DNA of 64,000 nucleotides from Euglena gracilis. Its lineage: Eukaryota; Euglenida; Euglenophyceae; Euglenales. The DNA is taken from positions 13,876,166-13,940,165 of the forward strand of contig CP154956.1 of NCBI GenBank assembly GCA_039621445.1, written 5' to 3'. Positions 51,861 to 64,000 of the stretch are shown piece by piece. A program made the translations under genes and the position numbers. Position 1 is the stretch's first letter. Each line of letters opens with the position of its first letter. The notes below the pieces were generated by a model. The model was not told the origin of the DNA. It saw nothing but the letters and a program-made list of their open reading frames with translations, and ran no database searches.

Positions 51861-52135
51861 ACAGGTTGGCCAGTACCGGGGACCCTGACAACTTACTATA
51901 CTGACAGGTTGGCCAGTACCGGGGACCCTGACAGTTTCCCGGGCGGGACCCTGACAGTTTCCCGGGTAGGGCATTTCAAGGGAAAGTCAATGAAAAATGA
52001 CCCTGACAGGTTGGCCGGTACCGGGGACCCTGACAACTTCCTATACTGACAGGTTGGCCGGTACCGGGGACCCTGACAGTTTCCCGGGCGGGACCCTGAC
52101 AGGTTCTCGGGCATGACAGTTTCCCGGGGGGGGGG
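51860..52135. repeat. Tandem GACAGGTTGGCC-GTACCGGGGACC repeats
   Basis: The phrase CTGACAGGTTGGCC, A/G, GTACCGGGGACCCTGACA occurs four times, in two pairs ~130 bp apart, alternating with AACTT(A/C)CTATA and GTTTCCCGGGCGGGA. It is compositionally distinct from its flanks. Confidence 0.6.
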
Positions 52136-52639
52136 GGGTAGGTAAGCAGCTGGATGGGGAAAAAAATCAAGCATATCTACCAAATCAGGCTTCACAGCTT
52201 CAAACATTTCCAAAAAAAATGTCGAAACTGTCGAGGAATTTCTCCTCCAAAAACACAAAGATAACCTCCGCAAAAGTATAACCTTTAGCAAGATGGGAGA
52301 GAACTGGGGGTGGGGCTGATGGTAAGGAGGGGGTGGGAGATATGACGATGTTGACGACAGAGTCGGAAAGTTGGACGGGGCCGGGGCCAGGGCTGAAAAT
52401 CTCAAGCCGGATCTGTTTTGAGAAAATCAATTTTTTTTGGACTTTCGCTGAAGGTATAAAATAAGATAAATGCCCCCTTTCCCTCATTTTTGAGGACATT
52501 GCACATTTTTTTTTTGATATTTGGGTAATTTCCAGATGATAAAAAAAATGTGAATACCATAAATGGAGTATCTTTGGATATTCTCACCCACTGGCGATTC
52601 ATGGCGGCAGGTGGCTCACAAAAACGCCCCCTTCGCACC

Positions 52640-53170
52640 ATCTGATCTGGGGGGGGGGATGCAAGGGGTCAAACGAAAGCACGGTTCCGACACGCCACAC
52701 TTCGCGACGAGGTCGCTGGAGGTGATGCGGCGCGACACGGCCTCAACAAGCCCAGGGCCTGACTGCCCGGTGCGTCAGGGACCTGACCCGGGGGGGGGGT
52801 CGCGGAGTGCCCTGCAGTGCCTGGTTGCGGGCCAAAAAGTGCACAGAACGAGCATTTCGGGGCTTTTGGCATCTCCAGCCGTGGAGTGCTTTTGTGCCTT
52901 TCAACTCTACAGCACTGTTGGCTGGGGGGTCGGATCTGGGTGGCTTGGAACGGACTCCGCCTCACTGTGGGCTCTCTGTCTCATGTCCTACACCTCCCTC
53001 TGGACTTGCGGGGGTCACCGTCAAGCAGGAAGTCGATGGTTTTCCATGGAAACAGGGATTGGCAGGCTTAGCTTGGCCAATCCCGGGGGGGGGGTGCCCT
53101 GAAGTGCCTGGGCAGGTGTAGGCACTACCCCCCCCCCCCGGTCCCCTGGCCCTCCCGGGGTCGGTGACTG
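52640..53170. repeat. G/C-run module related to 17.58-17.82 kb
   Basis: It has AGTGCCTGG, GGGCAAAAAAGTG and CCTGGGCAGG motifs around poly-G/C runs, like those in intron 1 of the host gene. No coding signal. Confidence 0.3.
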
Positions 53171-53219
53171 CCTGGTCATGGGCAAAAAAGTGACACCAAA
53201 ATGGGATTCTCCGGGATTC

Positions 53220-53712
53220 TAGTGCCGAAGGCACCGGAAGTGCCTTGGCCGGGCATCCAAAATGGAAAAAAAAAACAAACAGCTGTTTCTCACACAAACA
53301 AAAAAAAGCCCAAGACATACCCCCCCCTGTCTAAGCACCGGAAAAAGATGGGTAAGAACCGGGGGGGGGGGGTGATGCTTATTTCGCCAAAATATGGGTA
53401 AGAACCAGGGGGGTGGTGCTTAGACAAGGGGGAAAAATTTGACTGCAAAAAAAATCCGGCGCTTCGCGCCGAAAAGGAAAAATTCCCCTTATTTTGGAGG
53501 TCCACTGTTGAACTTACACACATATGGATGCAGAAATCAACAATACCTCACCAAATCAGGTCTCAGAAGTTGCAGAAATTTCGAAATTTTTGAGAAATTT
53601 CCTTTAAAAATGCACACAATGAACCTCCCCGTGACGATGACCTTTAAAAAGATGGGTAAGAACCGGGGTGGTGGTGCTTAGACAAGGGTGGTGCTTAGAC
53701 AAGGGGGGGGGT
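53220..53712. repeat. Inverted TGTCTAAGCACC/GGTGCTTAGACA module
   Basis: C-run + TGTCTAAGCACC (~53,322) is mirrored by GGTGGTGCTTAGACAAGG (~53,412 and again ~53,668-53,706). GATGGGTAAGAACC occurs at 53,347 and 53,653. Hairpins GTGCCGAAGGCAC (53,222) and CCGGCGCTTCGCGCCG (~53,456) are inside or beside it. A related TGTCTGAGCACC lies at ~51,521. Confidence 0.45.
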
Positions 53713-54165
53713 ACACTTCGGTTGGCAGCAATCGCACCTTCATTGCAGAAATAAGATTAAAAAAAAGCAAAAATGAGCCCCAATAAGCCCCACACCGCAA
53801 CAGCCAACTGGGGAGCCCAAAGAAGGCAGACCCGTATAAATAAATAGAATAATAAAATGCATATAAATATAAATAAAATAAACAAATCAATAAATATAAT
53901 AAAACAAAAAAAATCATATGAATAAAAATCAATACAGAAATATAATAAAATGAAACTAAATGTACCCGTATAAACATGCCAAGGGGTGGCCAAGGCGGGG
54001 TGCTGGAATTTGAGGCCGGTGAAGGCGTCCAGCACTGCAGGGACAGGGCGACTGTGGCTGGTTCAGAAATGATGTGGAAATGGGAGGGAAAAAATCAATG
54101 CGTGTGCGTGTTTGGAGCACCTGTGTGGGGGTGTGTGGTGGCGCTCCAGGAATCACACACACGAG
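53713..54165. other. AT-rich stretch, no gene seen
   Basis: AAATAA-type A/T-rich sequence (53,830-53,960) followed by mixed sequence. No supported ORF. Confidence 0.3.
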
Positions 54166-54171
54166 TGGCTA

Positions 54172-54230
54172 TGGTGGTGGTGGTGGTGGTGGTGGTGGTG
54201 GTGGTGGTGGTGGTGGTGGTGGTGGTGGTG
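54172..54230. repeat. (GGT)n microsatellite
   Basis: About 20 perfect GGT triplets. It gives poly-Gly, poly-Val or poly-Pro frames that should not be taken as coding. Confidence 0.9.
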
Positions 54231-54599
54231 TTAGATGGGGAGGGTTAATAAATATCTGTGTCTCTGAACAACACTTGTTTTCGGACCCCTTGGTTCCAGA
54301 AGTTTTCAAAAATGAATTTCCCCCCGAATAAGACAAACCAAAAAGATAATGATAATATAGAAAATAAATAATAAAAAAATAAAAACAGAAAAAAAATGGG
54401 GAAAGCAGAAGGGACAATGGGGAAAACAGTCAAACACGAACTTTGCCAGATTCAGCTTAATCTTCTGAACGGTCATGAAAAATATACCCCAAAGCAGAAA
54501 CATAACTAATGAATGCACTGGATCAAAAAAGGGCAAAAAAAAAGCGCGATGAAAGCAAAGGGCATTCCACATTCATATGGACGTGCGTGCGGGTGCGTG

Positions 54600-54895
54600 C
54601 GCTGCTTGTATGAGCGCTGCACAACCGTCTCAGGAAACTGTCGGGGGCTCCCAATCCCAGCGAGGTAACAATTTCTGCGCGCCGCATTTGTCGTTCCCGT
54701 TGTTGCTGCTGCTTGCAACACTCCCCCGGATTTCTGTCCCCGGTGTCGGCCGCCGCCCCCCGTCATACCGTGTCGGACAACCGAAAGCCCCTGCCGCTCT
54801 GGGCGGCGAGTGACTGCCCCCGGAAGGCGGCCACGCGCTGCACCACGGAGTCCCCCAGCGCCCGCAGCATGGGTTCGTGCCGGCCCCAGAGGTGA
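54600..54895 (-). CDS. OPR-like gene, candidate exons (3' part)
   Basis: On the minus strand, ~54,765-54,885 reads HEPMLRALGDSVVQRVAAF then RGQSLAAQSGRGFRLSDT and meets a donor-like GTATGA. A second piece (~54,600-54,690) reads LAGIGSPRQFPETVVQRSYK. The pattern L-ALG-x-x-V-x-QRV-x-x-F-x-x-Q-x-L is that of octotricopeptide (OPR) helical repeats, which bind organelle RNA in algae and alveolates. Exon borders are approximate; a stop lies just upstream of the first piece, so its acceptor must be close to 54,885. Confidence 0.35.
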
Positions 54896-55274
54896 TTTTA
54901 GGACTCGGGGGGGTTATTAATATTTAATGTTTATATTATTATTGGCTTGTTTATTATTATTAATGGCTATTTATAATAATACTATTAAACCTGATACATT
55001 AAATGTATTCTACATTCTCCATTATTACAGAATCTTTTTTTGGGTCCAGATAAACCCACCCACCTCCTGGAGGGCTCGGGGGGTTTTGAGGGTCACTTTT
55101 GGAGGGTCCAAAAAAAAAACCGCTTTGTGCCGAATACAGACAAAACCCGGCGGGGTACCCACTCGGCCCGACCCCCAGCGGGGGGGGGGGGTTGGCCCAG
55201 ACCCCCCCACCCGCCCGCCCCCCCCACCCGCACCTCCCCTCCGGGTCACAAAGCATAAAACAACCTTTGGCCGG

Positions 55275-55395
55275 AACTTGAGGACGTTGTACGCCCAGCA
55301 GAGGTTGGTCAGGCTCTGCTCGTTGCCGCCCGCCAGGAACTGGGGCCTGGCCAGGGCCCGGCAGCCGTTGGACGGGGCCGCGCGAGGGGGGGGGT
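55275..55395 (-). CDS. OPR-like gene, candidate exon
   Basis: The minus strand reads APSNGCRALARPQFLAGG, NEQSLTNLCWAYNVLKFRPK and meets a GTTGTT sequence. NEQSLTNLCWAYNVL matches the F-x-x-Q-x-L-x-N-x-x-W-A-x-x-x-L core of OPR repeats. GC-rich, with sharply different composition from the flanking intron-like DNA. Confidence 0.4.
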
Positions 55396-55639
55396 TAAAT
55401 ATTCGGGTCACTGAACTGACGAAGAAACCACGGGGCCGGGTTGCCTGGCACCATCACGCAGTAAAGAGCCGAAAAACGCTCATTTCAGCTCAAAAACAGT
55501 TTTTCGGGTCCGGGAGGCCAAAAAAACATTGTTTCGGGCAATTTTTTTTGAATTTTTTTACCCGGTTTGACCCAAAGTCAATGGGTTGGCGGCCAAAAAC
55601 GGGGTGCCGGCAGGACTCAGGACTACATAACACCTGTCC

Positions 55640-55720
55640 AGGGGGATGCTGCCACAGCGTGTGCACCGCGTGTTTCGCACCGCGTGCACCGCGTGTGGGA
55701 CTGCGTGCACCGCGCGACAA
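55640..55720. repeat. Short tandem CACCGCGTG repeat
   Basis: GTGCACCGCGTG-type units recur about five times. A degenerate ATGGCCA(C/A)AA array follows at 55,890-55,995. Confidence 0.45.
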
Positions 55721-55999
55721 GAATTGGGTGCAACCTAGATTGACTGGATGAGAGAGGAACACACGCAAAGCCACCCATCGATTACAAAATTGCAATAAAA
55801 AAGCATTTTGGGTGAATTTGATTATTTGAGCTGTTTCTGGACCGGAAACAGCTGACGGTTTTTTGCCACCAGATCTCACCAAATCTGTACCAATGGCCAC
55901 TGAATCTGTGCAAATGGCCACAAAATGGCCAAAACTGGTCAAAAATGGGGAAAAAGTGGCTGAAAGCACTGAGAAATGGCCTACAATGGCCACAAATGT

Positions 56000-57350
56000 G
56001 CAAAAATATTTGTGACAAAACCTGATGAAGGGGAAACCCCTTGCCCAAAATCCACAACTTTCTTCAGTCAAAATTATTCCAAGATTAATCTCAGAATAAC
56101 CAAGACAAAAAAAAACAACACAAAAGGAACAAAAAAAAGCACGTTTGTGTCCTCCCTCACCCCTGCTGACCCCAAGACACAATTTTTAAAGGTTGTTTTT
56201 TTTTGGGTTTCGTTTTTTCCCGTTGTGTTGTTTTACATGTCCTTTTTGTGTGTGTCTGTTTTTACAGTCCACCCCCCCCCCCGTGGGAGTTTCCTAATCA
56301 GTTCAGTGACCCGAATATATATCAGCCCCCCCCCTCCCCGCAGTTTCCTAATCAATTCAGTGACCCGAATATGTCAAAGAAAAAAACAAGAAGGGAACAT
56401 GATGGTCAAAAAAGGGAAATTCTCTAATCAAGTTGGTTTGCCAGCAGACCACAAAAAAGCAAGGTGGGAGATGATGAGATTGGAGTGATGACCCGCCACA
56501 CCGTTTCCAACGACCACTGACACATATCTATCTCCCAGAATATGTGTCTCCAACAAGGTGGTCGCTTGACACAGGGGAGGGGGGGGCAAAACCTTGACGG
56601 TTGAAATTACGGAGACAAATGCTATAATACAATTCAGCAAGTACAGGCGTAAGAGACAGTTCCCCATGAGGACAAATCATGGGGTGGGGGACCAGAGGAC
56701 AACTCCCTGGGGGAACCGGATCAATAGAAAACACTGACATTTAGAAATTGGCTGACACTCAGAAAAATGGTCTTTTCACGTCTGTGTGAGAAGCCTTAAA
56801 ATAGTTTTTCGAAATTTTTCGAACTGGGAAAATTGCTTCAAAGGAATTGTTAGAAAACAGCTCAGCGGGCCTAAAGGTACAACGGAGACAGGTATCCATG
56901 AGGACAGGTCATCAAGTACAGAGGGGAGAGGACAATTTTCCATAAGCAGATTAATGGCTAAACTTAAGCCCAAATCAACAGAAATCTGGAGCATAATTTT
57001 TGGACCAAAATTAGAGCCCCAGCTCTTCTAATCAATCAATGACACAGCACAAAAACTGCTGAAAACCACTCCAGTTTTGAGGTTCATTTTTTTTATAACA
57101 ACTTAACATTTGGGCAACTCTACTGGGTTCCCCCCTAAACAAGAAATTAAAATGGCCAATGCATAAACTGGTGGGAGGTTTAGAAAACCCGGTGGCATTT
57201 TCTTGTTATCCGCAGACTAAACACGACTTCTCTAAAGCACACAAAGCACAAAAAAAAAAACGCACACAGAACCACAAAAACATCGTATCCAAAAAGGTTG
57301 CACTGGAGGGAGAGAAAGTGGTTGCTAAATTCCATCCCAAAGGTGAAAAG
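56000..57350. other. Intron-like DNA, no supported gene
   Basis: It includes two direct repeats of TTTCCTAATCAGTTCAGTGA/CCGAATAT (56,289-56,320 and 56,343-56,373), each after a C-run; a related inverted CGGGTCACTGAACTGA is at ~55,403. Short frames lack motifs. It probably belongs to the long intron of the OPR-like gene. Confidence 0.35.
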
Positions 57351-57355
57351 AAACA

Positions 57356-60202
<2,847 letters not shown>

Positions 60203-60254
60203 ACACAAGCCTTTTTGCTGAAAATTTAAAAAAAAGAGTTGCTATCCGTCAATT

Positions 60255-60375
60255 TGCAATCCTTCAACCAGCAACGAGAGGAGCCGCCGGGGCCTGTGTG
60301 TGCACAGCGTTGCCAGGGGGGCGAGGAGGGCGTCGTCCCGGTGCGGCGGGAGGCGCGCCCGCTCCTCCCTCCCCC
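60255..60375 (-). CDS. OPR-like gene, candidate exon
   Basis: The minus strand reads HRDDALLAPLATLCTHRP then RRLLSLLVEGL. GC-rich, helical-repeat-like (ALLAPLATLC), placed between AT-rich intron-like stretches. Splice borders not resolved. Confidence 0.3.
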
Positions 60376-60424
60376 CAAAAACAAAACTGCAGGTCTAGAG
60401 GGGGGGGGGTTGTTTTTGGGGGGT

Positions 60425-60545
60425 GCCAAATAATTTTATAATAATAATTATTATTTATTTTATTTATTTATATTATAATTAATATTTAATAATAATAATT
60501 ATTATTTATAATAATAAATAATAATAATAATAATATTTTTTTGGA
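60425..60545. repeat. AT-rich AATAATAATTATT stretch
   Basis: Low-complexity A/T of ~120 bp with internal inverted symmetry. A similar stretch lies at 54,915-54,990. Confidence 0.6.
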
Positions 60546-61149
60546 TTTTGCTGAGAATTGGCCAGGGGTCTTGTTTTGAGGGGTTTCAGGAAACACAAGA
60601 GCTGGGTCCCCCCCCCCAAGTGCATCTCTGGCGCGGGTGACCGACCCCTCGACAGGGGGGACTCATTAATAATGCTGGGAGAACGGGCAAGGTGGCAGTC
60701 TCCACAGCCGCCCTACTTCCATATGCCGGAGCTACTCACCGTGTCCAATTCAAACAACTGTTGCGGTTGAGCGGGGGAATTGTGGGTGTGCTTGGTCCAC
60801 CAACACCCTCCCTCCTCCACAACAAGGAGACACCAGCCGGCACAACGATGGCACATTTGACATTTACGAGGTTCCGAGCAAAAATAAATGTTAAACCTCA
60901 AATAAAGGCAACAAAAAATGGAACAAAAAATCTGCATAAAAAACAAAAAGATATGTGAAACATACGACAAATTAGTTTTTAATTCAGAGCAAACAAAACT
61001 GCGCAAAATCGACCACACCAAACGCAGCAACCACGCAGACGATGAAGAAAAACAGGGAAAACAAACGGGTCTGTCTCCTGGGCGGACGCTGGGGTGCCAT
61101 CGTCTCCTGTCCACCTCCTCTCTGATCCCGCCCACCCACGCCACAGCCC

Positions 61150-61318
61150 GGGCCCGCCTCGGCGGCGCCTTCGCGAAGGCCCAGGCCACCTTGGCGGCCT
61201 GGCGGATGTTGAACCGCGGCAGGACGTCCGGCCCGCGCACCCGCTGGGCCAGCGCCGCCCATGCCTCTTTGCCCTTCACCGCCGGCTGGGGGCTTCGACG
61301 CCTGCTGAGCAACTTGAG
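61150..61318 (-). CDS. OPR-like gene, clearest exon
   Basis: The minus strand reads AVKGKEAWAALAQRVRGPDV then LPRFNIRQAAKVAWAFAKA, a textbook OPR-type repeat (ALAxRV, FNxRQxAxxxWAFAKA). The upstream edge has acceptor-like TACCTCAAG or CTCAGCAG. The downstream edge is unclear, with GTGGGTGGG as a donor candidate. Proteins of this type usually go to mitochondria or plastids and act on RNA; target unknown. Confidence 0.5.
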
Positions 61319-61599
61319 GTATGTGTGTGTGTGCAAGCACGTGTGTGCGCGTGCGTATTGCGTATTGCGCACGTGTGCGTTGTGACGTCACACACACACA
61401 AACCGCTTTGGAAATTTTGGTGATTTTTTTTTGCAATTTTTGGGAAATTTGCAACCGTTTTTTGGCGGCATCGGCCTTATTAAGACTTAACTTATCTTAG
61501 CTTATCACGCTTCTTTTGAGACCCTCCCCCTCGGGGTCCTCCACCCATCCACTCCGGCGCAGGACTCCCCCCTGGGATCTTTCTAAAAGTACTTCCCAA

Positions 61600-61705
61600 A
61601 TTTTTTTCGGCGGCATCCGGACTGAGAAACCCGGGGTCCAGCCCGCACCCACCCACCCCCCTTCCCCCGCGGGGGGGGGGTCATCCGTGCTAAAAAGAAG
61701 CCTTG
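61600..61705 (-). repeat. Relic of the poly-C/hairpin module (family Q), inverted
   Basis: Read on the minus strand: GGCTTCTTTTTAGCAC, C-run, GGGTGGGTGGG, GGCTGGACCCC and GCCGCCGAAAAAAATTTGGG, the same order as 19,082-19,215. Confidence 0.4.
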
Positions 61706-62239
61706 CTCTCCATTTTCGGCATTTTCAGCCATTAACCAGCATCGTGTCCAAAAGGATTGCATCTGACCAGAAGGGGTGAGGGTAAGGGATAGGCTTATGG
61801 GCAGGCTAGGGTTGAGAATGAGATGTGGGAGGGGGTGGTCGGGCAGAGAGGGTGGGGGTGGGTCATGTCTTACACCTTCAATGGGGAAAAGCGCGACGCG
61901 CATTCTGGCAGCAATAAGAAAGCAAATGGCTTCCAGAAGAAGCAAAAGCGAACTCTGATCCTGCATCCGCCGGAATACAACTGGGTTTGGCTCACGGTTT
62001 GGGTACGCGTGGACGCACAATTTGGTGACCCCCCCCTTGTCGACCACTAACCTGTGGTCCGCGACCAGGGGGGATCACCCAAACCCAAACCCGGCAACCT
62101 GTCACGGGGGATCGTCATCCAAAGGCCCGGGGGGGAGGGGGATGGTCATTCGACATGGGGTGGTCAAGCAGAAGGGGGGGGGGATAACAATGCCTGATGG
62201 GTGTGTGGTGATGGCTCTGACTGAGCCATCACCACCACC

Positions 62240-62358
62240 TGACAGCGTGACTGAGTCCGGGGGGCGTCAGTGGCGGCTGCCCCCAGGCCTCGAGGGAGGC
62301 CAGTGCCCACACCAGCATCGGGACGCACCGCACATCACACGCCTTGCGGGCAGGGCTG
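62240..62358 (-). CDS. OPR-like gene, candidate exon
   Basis: The minus strand, after an acceptor-like C-run + CAG, reads ARKACDVRCVPMLVWALASL then EAWGQPPLT. MLVWALASLE is the W-A-x-A-x-L helix of OPR repeats. Borders approximate. Confidence 0.4.
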
Positions 62359-62477
62359 GGGGGGGGTGGGTTTCTGGTACCGCTCAGCAGTCAAGTCACG
62401 ATGGTGCCTGTCATCTCAACCGGCCCAGTGGAACCATCCTGTCATCCAAGTTGGCACATACGTTTGAGCAAATGACC

Positions 62478-62498
62478 CCCAAATGAACAATAAAAATA

Positions 62499-62529
<31 letters not shown>

Positions 62530-62580
62530 ACAAATAAATAAATAAATAAATGATATAAATAAATTCATAAATAATCTTCT
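62478..62580. repeat. (AAAT)n microsatellite
   Basis: Mostly perfect AAAT units with a few CAAA or TATA variants. Confidence 0.85.
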
Positions 62581-62989
62581 GGGCCCTCCGAGTAAAAATT
62601 CAAAAATAAGCCCCCCTGGTGCAAAGCCCTGGGACAATGTTCCCTGAAAAATTGCAGGGGCACCCACTAACAACTATTTTTGGGGGCCTGCGTCCGTCAA
62701 GAAAATATCCAAAAAGCAAGACCCCTCGCCAAAATGCACTTAAATGGGAGAGGAGACATAAATGGGAGGGTGGAGACATAAAACCCAGGTCCCAACCCTT
62801 CAAACAGTCCGTGTAACCACGATTTAGGCCTCAGGGCAACGGACTTGTCAAATTTTTGGTGGTGGTCGGATAATGAAATGAGACAAACTCTGCAAGCAAA
62901 ACAAATGTCATTGGTTGCCATCCCAGAGAGGATGAAAGGCACTAGGGTGGACAGGTACCCCCCCCCCCATGGTATCGGAGGGAAGGCCC

Positions 62990-63115
62990 CAGCAGTCCTC
63001 CCTCCCCAGCCCTGGAGGAGGACGCTGGGCCGGGCGACGTGCTGGGCAAGGCTGTCCGCCATGCCTGCCCCAAGGGCCCGGCCAACGGCATCCGTGGACC
63101 TCAGTTTGAGGGTAG
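62990..63115 (-). CDS. OPR-like gene, candidate 5'-most exon
   Basis: The minus strand reads STDAVGRALGAGMADSLAQHV then ARPSVLLQGW. GC-rich and helical-repeat-like, but the weakest of the series. If the gene is real, its start lies beyond this point or beyond the window. Confidence 0.25.
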
Positions 63116-63129
63116 TTTTTGGGACTTGG

Positions 63130-64000
63130 CACGTTTCTGGTGCTGAGTTCCAAATTTTGGATATCGGATGCAAATTCCTAATTTCGGTGTGCAATTTGGG
63201 GTGCGGTGCTAAATTCAGAATTTTCAAGTTTGGGTGTCTGAGTTTGGGTGTGAAAAGTTTGGGGCGTTGAATTCTTCATTGTGCTGCTTATCTGGAAGCA
63301 AAATCCTGATCTTGGATGAACATTCGGATTTTTTTTGAGCACCTGAATCTGCTGCACTCCTCTGTGGGTGGCAATGTCATTGCCGCAAAAAAAAAGTTCT
63401 GCCACGATTGGCTAATTGACACCTGGGTTAGGTGAGCTTCAACATTTTCCTAATCCTGTATCTTGATAACAATTTTCCGCAACTTCCAGCAACTTCTCCG
63501 AAGCGTTCTGCTATCCCCTGTCTGTTTGGAGTGGGAATTTAGTAATTTACTAACTAGAAATACCCAAACCCCGGCCTCCTGACATTCTGCCAGGAAACTC
63601 CGAAATAATTATAAAAATTTGCGTTTGACAAAAAAGTTCCCTTAGATTTTCACAACTTTTCCCTTGGACCGAAATTTTTGCGCTTTTCTCCCCATCTATT
63701 TTTGGGCAAAGGGTTTCATGGAATCAGAAAAAAACCCAAGAAGGCGAAAACCATGGTTTTGAATTTGGAACGTTTTTGGAACACACCCTACAATTACATG
63801 TTACCACTTGCACCCATGGAGCAATGCTCTTTTAACAATGGGAAAACCATCAAAAATACAAAAAAAATTGAGAAAATGCGGACACCAACCCCCCTCCCAA
63901 GCGGCACCCGACGACACCTCCGGATGGAGTCACTCCTTGACCTTCGGCGCTTCACCGAAAGAGGTGCAGGATGTTTGGCAGAAAATAACCAAATCATGCA
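63130..64000. other. No gene or repeat recognised
   Basis: Mixed sequence with short homopolymers. Several ATTTT-rich stretches; no ORF with domain-like content on either strand. Confidence 0.3.

Overview
This window looks like repeat-rich nuclear DNA from a microbial eukaryote. The evidence is phase-consistent GT-AG introns, retrotransposons of several classes, long microsatellites, and no operon-like packing. The lineage is not resolved. Hints are an octotricopeptide (OPR)-like repeat gene, a family common in algae and alveolates, and a tyrosine-recombinase (YR) retroelement with the VIPER/TATE domain order known from trypanosomatids. Most open frames are transposon genes or accidental frames through G/C runs and (CA)n.

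Layout. 1-9.7 kb (+): a Ty3/gypsy chromovirus-type pol (end of RT, RNase H, integrase, chromodomain), then a polypyrimidine tract with AG and a very long unrecognised ORF of about 1,910 codons. Both ORFs are laced with short palindromes. 9.8-14.7 kb (-): a truncated YR retroelement with a cold-shock-domain ORF1, an ORF2 carrying a Dam-like domain between a degenerate and a canonical 2A motif plus a zinc knuckle, then YR, then RT. 14.7-15.7 kb (-): a 5'-truncated LINE-type RT. 16.2-27.6 kb (+): a small four-exon host gene of unknown function whose last intron of about 8.5 kb is packed with poly-G/C modules, hairpins and TIR-bounded elements.

26-36 kb holds a segmental duplication that copied the last exon of that gene. 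Comparing its two copies exposes a 1,737-bp TIR element with an 8-bp target duplication, and a 118-bp insert made only of DIRS end sequences. 36.3-50.2 kb holds three DIRS-type elements (A +, B +, C -) joined end to end without spacers. C is the least damaged. A and B are broken mostly at G/C homopolymers. 50.2-54 kb holds DIRS end fragments and tandem repeats.

54.6-63.1 kb (-): scattered exon-like pieces coding OPR-like helical repeats, probably one gene with a ~2.85-kb (CA)n/(GCAC)n tract in an intron. The last ~0.9 kb shows nothing I can assign.

The unusual coding systems are (1) the YR element with a cold-shock ORF and 2A-bracketed Dam-like domain, and (2) the Ty3 element with a giant downstream ORF behind a splice-acceptor-like site. 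No tRNA, rRNA or CRISPR was seen.
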